From Desulfobacterales bacterium (GTDB lineage Bacteria; Desulfobacterota; Desulfobacteria; Desulfobacterales; RPRI01): a DNA stretch of 12,154 nt. Where the stretch lies: NCBI GenBank assembly GCA_020052975.1, contig JAGVOC010000060.1, forward strand, positions 1 to 12,154, given 5' to 3'. Shown piece after piece: positions 6,245-12,154 of the stretch. A model generated the notes under the pieces. The model had not been told where the DNA came from. It was given only the letters and a program-made list of their open reading frames with translations, and did not search any database. The translations under genes and the position numbers were made by a program. Numbering within the stretch: the stretch's first letter is position 1; every line of letters begins with the position of its first letter.

Positions 6245-7126
6245 ATGGACAAAAACTCAGGTCCAAAAATCAGGAAAAAAATTGCTCTCGGAAAAGGACT
6301 CGGCGCACTTATTCCGGGTATTGATACTGATGAGAAGGAGTCGGGAAAGCATATAATTTGCGATATAGGGCTGATAAGGCCTAATCAATACCAGCCCAGG
6401 ATCCATTTTTCTGAAAAGGAGCTTGAAGAGCTTGCCCGGTCTATTGAGGAAAAGGGTGTTATCCAGCCCCTTCTTGTCAGAAGGGATGCCGCAGATTTTG
6501 AATTAATAGCCGGAGAAAGACGTCTCAGGGCAGCCAGGATGGCTGGTTTGACAGAGGTCCCGGTTATAATTAAAGATGTAACCGATTCCGAGATGCTCGA
6601 AATGTCGATAGTCGAAAATATACAGCGCGAAAACCTCAACCCGATCGAAGAAGCAGAAGCCTACCATCGCCTTATGACCGAGTTTAACCTCACCCAGGAT
6701 GAGGCTTCAAAACGTGTGGGAAAGAGCAGGCCTGCCGTCGCCAATCTTCTGAGGCTTCGTCAGCTTCCGGAGCAGATAAAGGAGAGCATTTTAAACGGCA
6801 CTCTGAGCATGGGACATGCAAGAGCGCTGCTCGGAGCAGATACATCCGCCCAGCAGAAGACAGCATGGATGGCGGTAATATCAAAGGGCCTTTCGGTCAG
6901 GGAGACCGAAAATCTTGTAAAGCGCCTCAAGTCCGGAAAGGCGCCTCAGGAAAAACACAAAAGTTCGGATGATATATATTTTTCGAGTCTTCAGGAAGAA
7001 CTGTCCCGCCATTTTGGAACAAAGATTGAAATCAAAAGGCACGGGAAAAAAGGGAAAATAGAGATTGAGTTTTACAGCAATGAAGATCTAGATCACCTGA
7101 TCAGCCGTTTAAAACGCACAAAGTAA
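6245..7126 (+). CDS. parB: Chromosome partitioning protein ParB (Spo0J)
   Basis: A 293-residue CTPase/DNA-clamp protein that loads at parS sites, spreads along DNA and activates ParA. The N terminus carries the usual LGKGLGALIP box (15-24), which contacts ParA. The ParB/Srx CTP-binding fold contains GERRLRAA (90-97) and ENIQRENLNPIEEA (124-137). The HTH follows with LTQDEASKRVGKSRPAVANL (149-168), and the dimerisation tail ends at residue 293. ATG 6245 is chosen because AGGGGAG lies just upstream and the protein then starts at a normal ParB length; the frame is also open from 6161, inside the repeat. The parA-parB gap is widened by the repeat insertion. No complete parS consensus is seen in the window. 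Confidence 0.95.
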   Translation: MDKNSGPKIRKKIALGKGLGALIPGIDTDEKESGKHIICDIGLIRPNQYQPRIHFSEKELEELARSIEEKGVIQPLLVRRDAADFELIAGERRLRAARMAGLTEVPVIIKDVTDSEMLEMSIVENIQRENLNPIEEAEAYHRLMTEFNLTQDEASKRVGKSRPAVANLLRLRQLPEQIKESILNGTLSMGHARALLGADTSAQQKTAWMAVISKGLSVRETENLVKRLKSGKAPQEKHKSSDDIYFSSLQEELSRHFGTKIEIKRHGKKGKIEIEFYSNEDLDHLISRLKRTK

Positions 7127-7148
7127 ATTCCGGGAAGATTTATTCAAG

Positions 7149-7670
7149 ATGTCGCTTCATATAATAATAGACGGATACAATCTGATCCGCCAGTCTCCTT
7201 CATTAAGTTCTCTCGACCGTAGAGACATCCAGCTTGGGAGAAGGGCGTTGCTCGACCTGCTTGCTGCCTATAAAAAAATAAGACCGCACAGAATAACCGT
7301 TGTCTTCGACGGTATAAGCGATTCTGTCTTTTCATCGGAAAAAGAGAAGATAAAAGGGATTGAGGTGCGTTTTTCAAGGCGCCCCGACTCGGCGGATACG
7401 GTGATAAAAGAGCTGGCGGCGGGTTACAGGGAGAAGGCATTGATAGTAAGTTCCGATATGGATGTGGTCAGATTTGCCGAAGCAAAAGGCGCCGCCACAA
7501 TAAGCTCTCCCTTGTTCGAGAATAAAATAAGGGCCGCCTCATACTTTGACGGCGCTGAAACGGAGAAGGAGGAGGAGGGAGAAAGGCGGACGGACACTAA
7601 AAAGAAAGGCCCGGGCAGGAGGCTTTCTAAAAAAATGAGGCATAATGTTGCGAAGACAGGGATGCTTTGA
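7149..7670 (+). CDS. NYN-domain protein, YacP-like putative endoribonuclease
   Basis: A 173-residue protein of the NYN/PIN-like nuclease fold, YacP family (the Bacillus Rae1 ribosome-associated endonuclease belongs here). The acidic active-site set is visible: Asp8 and Asn11 in IIIDGYNL, Asp54 in VVFDG, Asp83 in SADTVIKEL, and Asp103/Asp105 in VSSDMDVV. A strongly charged tail rich in Glu, then Lys and Arg (about 138-168), is likely disordered and may bind RNA. It lies 22 nt downstream of parB and ends 2 nt before the aminotransferase start. The substrate is unknown; a role in mRNA or ribosome-linked cleavage is inferred from the family only. Confidence 0.85.
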   Translation: MSLHIIIDGYNLIRQSPSLSSLDRRDIQLGRRALLDLLAAYKKIRPHRITVVFDGISDSVFSSEKEKIKGIEVRFSRRPDSADTVIKELAAGYREKALIVSSDMDVVRFAEAKGAATISSPLFENKIRAASYFDGAETEKEEEGERRTDTKKKGPGRRLSKKMRHNVAKTGML

Positions 7671-7672
7671 AG

Positions 7673-8959
7673 ATGACTCCTGAAAAAAAAGCCGATCAGA
7701 CTGATTCAAAAAAGCGCGTCATGGAGCTTTTCAGAGACCATGTCTCTTCAGGCAAGGCGGAATTCTTCAAAAAATACGGAATGGATTTCGTCATGGGCCA
7801 TAGAGAAGGCCCTTTCCTGTGGGATATGGACGGCATGAAGCGCGTTTTCAACCTCCACTGCAACGGGGGGGTTTTCAACCTGGGGCACCGGAGCAGCGAG
7901 CTGATAAATGTCCTGAAAGAGAGCCTTGAAGAGGTCGACATAGGGAATCATCATCTGATCAGCAGAGAGAGGGCTGAGCTTGCGTTCCATATTTCACAGC
8001 TTATGCCGGGTGATCTTGATTACACCATTTTCGGCGTAGGAGGCGGTGAAGCGGTTGACCTTGCGTTTAAAATTGCAAGAGCCTATACGGGCAAACCCAA
8101 CATCATATCCGCCCGCGGCGGATATCACGGGCATACCGGACTTGCAATGGCGGCAGGGGATGAGAAATACAGGGCTCCTTTCGGGCCGGCTGCTTCCGGT
8201 TTTTACCAGGTTCCTTTCGGCAACCCTGATGCGCTTTTTGCCGCAGCGGGAGATAACACTGCGGCTGTGATACTTGAAACTGTTCCTGCCACCCTCGGCA
8301 TCGTTATTCCTCCTGACGGTTATCTTGAATCAATCCGGGAGTTTTGCACCGGGCACAACATTATCCTCATCATGGATGAAGTTCAGACAGGGCTCGGGCG
8401 TACCGGCAGATTATGGGGTTTTGAACATTTCGGCATTATCCCCGATATTGTTGTTCTTGGTAAGGGTCTGTCCGGCGGAATTTATCCCATAAGCGCTACG
8501 GTCGTCAGAAAACCTCTGGAATCTGTGTTTCATGCAGACCCTTTCATACACATTTCGACTTTCGGGGGATCGGAGATCGGATGCAGGGTGGCGCGCCGGG
8601 TTCTTCAGATTTCCTCCGATCCTGATTTTCTTTCGCATGTAAACAGTCTGAGCCTTAAGTTTGAGGCCGGAGTTGCAATGCTTATGGAAAAACATCCTGA
8701 ATATCTCAAAGGTTTCCGGCAGCTTGGCCTTATGATGGGTTTAAAGCTTGCCGATGAAATTTCGGGCCCGGTTTTAACGAAAGCGGCATATGATAATGAG
8801 CTTCTCATGCTTTATGCAAATAATGACACTTCGGTTTGCCAGTTCCTTCCTCCGCTTGTCATGAAAAAGGAGCAGGCGGACTGGGTGATCGACAGGCTTG
8901 ATAAGGCGCTCTATGCGGCGGAATCGATGAGATCTTTTTTGATGCAAGGCGGAAAATGA
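7673..8959 (+). CDS. Class III PLP-dependent aminotransferase
   Basis: A 428-residue fold-type I aminotransferase. Class III enzymes move an amino group between an omega- or alpha-amine substrate and a keto acid, or shift it within a molecule. The family signature is clear: PLP-ring aspartate in IILIMDEVQTGLGRTG (Asp235), the Schiff-base lysine in VLGKGLSGG (Lys264), and phosphate-binding FGVGGGEAVDLAFKIARAYT (120-139). The substrate threonine region is STFGGSEIGC (296-305). The nearest well-known groups are acetylornithine, 4-aminobutyrate and diamine aminotransferases, but I cannot assign the substrate. The upstream TTG at 7667 is possible; ATG 7673 is preferred. The gene lies 2 nt after the NYN gene and overlaps the next gene by 4 bp, which points to a functional link with the kinase-like protein downstream. 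Confidence 0.9.
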   Translation: MTPEKKADQTDSKKRVMELFRDHVSSGKAEFFKKYGMDFVMGHREGPFLWDMDGMKRVFNLHCNGGVFNLGHRSSELINVLKESLEEVDIGNHHLISRERAELAFHISQLMPGDLDYTIFGVGGGEAVDLAFKIARAYTGKPNIISARGGYHGHTGLAMAAGDEKYRAPFGPAASGFYQVPFGNPDALFAAAGDNTAAVILETVPATLGIVIPPDGYLESIREFCTGHNIILIMDEVQTGLGRTGRLWGFEHFGIIPDIVVLGKGLSGGIYPISATVVRKPLESVFHADPFIHISTFGGSEIGCRVARRVLQISSDPDFLSHVNSLSLKFEAGVAMLMEKHPEYLKGFRQLGLMMGLKLADEISGPVLTKAAYDNELLMLYANNDTSVCQFLPPLVMKKEQADWVIDRLDKALYAAESMRSFLMQGGK

Positions 8960-9882
8960 TGAACATCGACCATGATCTTCTTAAGAAATTCGAAGCCGGA
9001 TTGGATCCGCAAAATCTCAAAGATTCGTCCGTTCCGGCCGTAATTCTCGGATTCGGTGAGATATCGACCGTTTTTCAGATAGGAGGATGCGCCGATATCG
9101 CATACAAAAGGATGCCCCTTTTTCAGAATATCGCTTCTGCCGAAAGATATGCGGGACAATTTCTTGAATATTGTAATCTGCTTGCCGAATCAGGATTGAA
9201 GCTTCCTGAAAGTGAAACCGGAATAGTTGCTCTTCCCGGCAGACCGGTTGTGCTCTATATCGCCCAGAAGATTCTTCCTCCCGAACGCTTTGCTCATAAA
9301 CTTATCCATGTTTTAAGCCCCGATGAAACAAAAAAACTTATAGGCAAAATTGTGTCTCAGATAGATCTTGTATGGAAATATAACTCTAAAAACATCCCCT
9401 CATCCGAAATTTCCATAGATGGCCAGCTTTCGAACTGGGTTTTTATGGAAAACGGATCTTGCGAGAAGCTGTATTTTGTTGATACCAGCACGCCTCTTTA
9501 CAGGAAAAAAGGAATAGAGCAGCTTGACCCGGAGCTGTTGCTGCAAAGTGCACCGGGTTTTTTACGATGGGTTTTACGGTTCTTTTTTTTAGATGATGTC
9601 ATGAACCGTTATTATGACAAACGCCAGGTTTGCATAGATCTTGTCGCAAACCTGTATAAGGAACAGAAAAGGGATCTTGTCCCGTCTGCCGTTGAAATAA
9701 TTAACAACCTGATTTTTGGAGAAACAGACCCGATTTCAGTTAAGGAAGTTGAAAAATATTACAGCACTGATAAAATAATATGGGCGCTGTTTCTCTCTTT
9801 CCGACGTTTTGACTGTTTAATGAAGACAAGAATTTTCGGGAAAAGATATGAATTCATTCTTCCGGGAAAAATAAAACGATAA
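8956..9882 (+). CDS. Kinase-like (aminoglycoside phosphotransferase-fold) protein of unknown substrate
   Basis: A 308-residue soluble protein without a signal peptide. It carries the key elements of a protein-kinase-like fold in order: a glycine-rich loop LGFGEISTVFQI (31-42), a likely ATP-binding lysine in AYKRMP (Lys51), a catalytic-loop pattern IDGQLSNW (Asp155 to Asn160, D-x4-N), and a DFG-like aspartate in YFVDTSTP (Asp176). The helical C-terminal half is rich in aromatic residues (for example FLRWVLRFFFLDDVMNRYYD). From memory this resembles a small domain-of-unknown-function family (possibly DUF6206); I could not confirm that. The ATGA overlap with the aminotransferase stop means coupled translation, so it may phosphorylate an amino compound or a related metabolite; this is speculation. 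ATG 8956 or 8959 could be the start, both with AAGGCGGAA upstream. Confidence 0.65.
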   Translation: MMNIDHDLLKKFEAGLDPQNLKDSSVPAVILGFGEISTVFQIGGCADIAYKRMPLFQNIASAERYAGQFLEYCNLLAESGLKLPESETGIVALPGRPVVLYIAQKILPPERFAHKLIHVLSPDETKKLIGKIVSQIDLVWKYNSKNIPSSEISIDGQLSNWVFMENGSCEKLYFVDTSTPLYRKKGIEQLDPELLLQSAPGFLRWVLRFFFLDDVMNRYYDKRQVCIDLVANLYKEQKRDLVPSAVEIINNLIFGETDPISVKEVEKYYSTDKIIWALFLSFRRFDCLMKTRIFGKRYEFILPGKIKR

Positions 9883-9912
9883 TCTTCGGGATTAATTGTC
9901 TTTTTATTTTTT
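9880..9912 (+). terminator. Weak possible intrinsic terminator after the kinase-like gene
   Basis: TAATC (9880-9884) and GATTA (9890-9894) form a 5-bp stem with a TTCGG loop. It is followed five bases later by a T-rich run, TTTTTATTTTTT (9901-9912). The stem is short and AT-rich, so termination may be weak, but it marks the boundary before the ugp genes. Confidence 0.3.
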
Positions 9913-9935
9913 AGCTCAGAATTATTTAGGTCATC

Positions 9936-9986
9936 ATGCCAAAGATAAAGGTTGATGGTATGAAAATCTTTCAAGCGAAATTATAA
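9936..9986 (+). other. Tiny open frame (16 codons) ahead of ugpB
   Basis: ATG at 9936 starts a frame MPKIKVDGMKIFQAKL ending in TAA at 9986, 31 nt before the ugpB start. Its ribosome site (TAGG) is weak. It could be a leader peptide or chance. The rest of the 132-nt gap holds no convincing promoter; a TTGTCT at 9896-9901 lacks a good -10 partner. Confidence 0.2.
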
Positions 9987-10017
9987 ACCCACAGACATGA
10001 TAAAAGGAGGAAAGATG

Positions 10018-11334
10018 ATGAGATTCAAAAAATCGGTGTGGCTTATATGTGCTGTTGTCCTGATGCTTTTTTCCGTTCAGAATGTATTTGCAGAACCCAT
10101 TGAAATTCAATGGTGGCATGCCCAGCGCGGTCCGCGCGAGGTAACTCTTAACAAAATAGTTGATGCATACAATCAATCGCAGACCAAATACAAGGTGGTT
10201 GCGGTTAGTAAGGGGTCTTATGACGAAACAATGAATGCCGGGATTGCAGCCTTCAGGGCCAAGAAACAACCCCATATTCTGCAGGTTTACGAAGTCGGAA
10301 CCCAGACAATGATGCTCTCCGGAGCGATTTACCCCGTATTTAACCTGATGAAGGATACAGGCCACAAGATTGACTGGGATTCATATCTTCAGCCGGTTCT
10401 CTCTTATTACATGACCTCCAAGGGCGAGCTGCAATCGATGCCCTTCAACTCCTCAACTCCGGTGATGTATTATAACAAGGAGTTATTCAAAAAAGCCGGT
10501 CTTACCCGTGCTCCGAAAACATGGGACGAGGTCGGGGAATATACCGCAAAACTGGTGGCTTCAGGCGCCAAGTACGGCATGACGGTAGCGTGGCAGACAT
10601 GGGTAATGATAGAAAATTACTCGGCGATCCAAAATCTTCCGCTATCGACAAAGGCAAACGGATTTGACGGGCTCGATACCGAGATGACCATCAACAATCC
10701 TTCAGTTGTGAATCACATTAACCGCCTCAAAACCTGGATGAACGACAAGCGGTTTGTATATCTCGAACGCGAATACAAGGGGCCGGAAGCGGCTTTTATT
10801 TCAGGCGAGTGCGCAATCCTTATGGACTCGATCAGCGCCATCGGCGCATTGAAAAAAAATGTGAAATTTGATTGGGACGCCGCGCCGCTGCCGGTGGAAG
10901 CTTCCATGAAAAATCCCCAGAACAGTATAATCGGCGGAGCTTCCCTGTGGGTTCTAAAAGGACATCCCAAAGAGGAATATCAGGGAGTCGCGGACTTTCT
11001 TGCTCATATGGCAACCGAAGATATGCAGATCCTGTGGCATAAGGAAACCGGTTATTTCCCCATCACCATAAAAGCATATGAAAAACTGAAGGCTCAGGGT
11101 TACTATAAGGAAGAACCCCTCCAGGAAGTCGGCATTCTGCAGATGACCCGCCGTCTGCCCACTCCGAATTCACGCGGCATCCGGCTCGGCAGCTTTTCAC
11201 AGATCCGTGATTTAATGAATGAAGAGCTTGAAATGCTGTGGCAGGGCAAGAAATCGGCAAAAGAGGCTCTGGATGATTCTGTTAAGCGCGCCAATGAACT
11301 TCTCCGGCAGTTTGAAAAGCGGAGCAAGGAATAA
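10018..11334 (+). CDS. ugpB: sn-Glycerol-3-phosphate-type ABC importer, periplasmic binding protein UgpB
   Basis: A 438-residue periplasmic solute-binding protein with a clear signal peptide (MRFKKSVWLICAVVLMLFSV then QNVFA, cleavage after Ala25). It closely follows E. coli UgpB along its length: WWHAQRG near the mature N terminus, ILQVYEVGTQTMM, MPFNSSTPVMYYNKELFKKA, NAPK-like APKTWDEV, ENYSAIQNLP, SIIGGASLWV and RLGSFSQIRDLMNEELE. The protein binds glycerol-3-phosphate or glycerophosphodiesters and hands them to UgpA/UgpE. A perfect AGGAGG (10005-10010) lies 7 nt before ATG 10018; ATG 10015 is a less likely alternative. The gene begins a new unit after a 132-nt gap and is followed by a hairpin, then ugpA, the usual order. 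The exact substrate is inferred from similarity. Confidence 0.9.
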   Translation: MRFKKSVWLICAVVLMLFSVQNVFAEPIEIQWWHAQRGPREVTLNKIVDAYNQSQTKYKVVAVSKGSYDETMNAGIAAFRAKKQPHILQVYEVGTQTMMLSGAIYPVFNLMKDTGHKIDWDSYLQPVLSYYMTSKGELQSMPFNSSTPVMYYNKELFKKAGLTRAPKTWDEVGEYTAKLVASGAKYGMTVAWQTWVMIENYSAIQNLPLSTKANGFDGLDTEMTINNPSVVNHINRLKTWMNDKRFVYLEREYKGPEAAFISGECAILMDSISAIGALKKNVKFDWDAAPLPVEASMKNPQNSIIGGASLWVLKGHPKEEYQGVADFLAHMATEDMQILWHKETGYFPITIKAYEKLKAQGYYKEEPLQEVGILQMTRRLPTPNSRGIRLGSFSQIRDLMNEELEMLWQGKKSAKEALDDSVKRANELLRQFEKRSKE

Positions 11335-11342
11335 TATAAATG

Positions 11343-11390
11343 CAGGGGGGATGGCAGTGCTTTTTTATCCCCCCTGTTTTTCCTTCTTTT
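11343..11390 (+). terminator. Strong hairpin with T-tract between ugpB and ugpA
   Basis: CAGGGGGGAT (11343-11352) pairs perfectly with ATCCCCCCTG (11367-11376) across a 14-nt loop, and TTTTTCCTTCTTTT follows at 11377-11390. This is an intrinsic terminator or attenuator. In binding-protein operons such a hairpin often lets the binding-protein gene be expressed more than the permease genes, and it may also protect the ugpB mRNA 3' end. Confidence 0.8.
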
Positions 11391-11395
11391 AAAAT

Positions 11396-12154
11396 ATGCA
11401 AAAAAGAGCCTATTTCACAAGCAAATATCTGCCATACCTGCTGATTCTTCCTCAAACGCTGGTAATAGGAATATTTTTTTACTGGCCGGCCATACAGGCT
11501 CTGTATCAGTCTTTTACGCTTGCCGATCCTTTCGGGCAGAGAAACCAGTTTGTTTGGCTGGAAAATTTTGTCAATCTGTTCAAGGACCATCTTTACTGGA
11601 AATGCATCGGAATCACATTTTTTTTCAGCTTTACGACAGCGCTGCTTTCCATTTCCATGGGGCTTCTGGTTGCCGTGATGGCTAACCGGGCGCTGAAAGC
11701 AAAGACTGTTATACGAACGATGCTTATATGGCCGTATGCCGTTGCGCCTGCCATATCCGGTATCGTGTGGCTGTTTTTATTTAATCCGTCATACGGAGTG
11801 ATAGCTTATGCCATGAGCCGGTGGCTGGGGATTGACTGGAATCCCATACTGGACGGCGCTGATGCGCTGACCTTGGTCATAGTGGCAAGCGCATGGAAGC
11901 AGATAAGCTATAATTTTGTCTTTTTTATAGCCGGGCTTCAGTCAATTCCCAAATCATTGATAGAAGCGGCTGCAATTGACGGCGCCGGTCCGTTACGGCG
12001 GTTCTGGATCATTACTTTTCCGCTCCTTTCCCCGACTATGTTTTTTCTGCTGGTTATGAACGTGGTCTATGCTTTTTTTGAGACCTTCGGCGTTATTCAT
12101 ACGGTGACGCAGGGAGGGCCCGGCGGCGCAACCCAGACAATGGTGTACAAGGTT
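11396..12154 (+). CDS. ugpA: Glycerol-3-phosphate-type ABC importer permease UgpA, partial at right edge
   Basis: The first 253 codons of an inner-membrane permease, open to the window end. It matches E. coli UgpA: SKYLPYLLILPQTLVIGIFF as the first membrane segment, WPYAVAPAISGIVWLFLFNP, SAWKQISYNFVFFIAGLQSI, the EAA loop EAAAIDGAGPLRRFW that docks on the ATPase, and FETFGVIHTVTQGGP near the edge. At least five hydrophobic segments are seen. About 40 residues are probably missing; ugpE and ugpC are expected beyond the edge but not seen. It follows ugpB after 61 nt containing the hairpin. No Shine-Dalgarno is visible before the ATG (the preceding bases are CTTCTTTTAAAAT), which together with the hairpin suggests low expression. 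Confidence 0.9.
   Translation, partial: MQKRAYFTSKYLPYLLILPQTLVIGIFFYWPAIQALYQSFTLADPFGQRNQFVWLENFVNLFKDHLYWKCIGITFFFSFTTALLSISMGLLVAVMANRALKAKTVIRTMLIWPYAVAPAISGIVWLFLFNPSYGVIAYAMSRWLGIDWNPILDGADALTLVIVASAWKQISYNFVFFIAGLQSIPKSLIEAAAIDGAGPLRRFWIITFPLLSPTMFFLLVMNVVYAFFETFGVIHTVTQGGPGGATQTMVYKV

Noticed and set aside
7667..7672. TTG start for the aminotransferase overlapping the NYN stop
   Set aside because: ATG 7673 lies only two codons downstream and is the more likely initiator; the difference does not alter the product call.

Overview
The window looks like a chromosomal segment of a Gram-negative bacterium, most likely a deltaproteobacterium (Desulfobacterota, perhaps Desulfobacterales-like). 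This placement is an inference. It rests on moderate GC, a divergent second-type EF-G outside any str operon, a chromosomal ParA/ParB pair, a periplasmic M48-TPR protease, and a GerMN-domain envelope protein. No rRNA, tRNA or CRISPR array was seen.

Layout. Positions 1-81 (minus) hold the start of a ribbon-helix-helix protein gene that runs off the left edge, with a good extended -10 promoter. Positions 225-466 (minus) hold a decayed gene with one frameshift and one in-frame stop. Positions 660-836 (+) hold a 58-residue small protein behind a promoter cluster. Positions 946-3521 (+) are a two-gene unit: a membrane-anchored GerMN protein overlapping by 4 bp an EF-G paralogue with changed domain IV tip residues. 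Positions 3737-5209 (minus) encode an exported M48 metalloprotease with TPRs (BepA-like), convergent with the EF-G gene and divergent from parA.

Positions 5274-9882 (+) form a compact co-directional run: parA (Soj), parB (Spo0J), a YacP-like NYN nuclease, a class III PLP aminotransferase, and a protein with kinase-like motifs. The last three are separated by 2 nt and by a 4-bp overlap, so they are probably co-transcribed. A new unit starts near 10018: ugpB, then after a strong hairpin the first 253 codons of ugpA, cut by the right edge. These are the binding protein and a permease of a glycerol-3-phosphate or glycerophosphodiester ABC importer.

A dispersed element of about 140-155 bp occurs twice in the same orientation, at 3523-3662 and 6063-6217. 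Each copy abuts or includes the stop codon of the upstream + strand gene. The second copy has terminal inverted repeats and a direct flanking repeat, and it splits parA from parB. It looks like a MITE-like non-autonomous insertion.

Most of the window is recognisable. The least understood parts are the aminotransferase/kinase-like pair, the EF-G variant, the small protein at 660-836 and the repeat family. I see no clear evidence of an entirely new multi-gene system.
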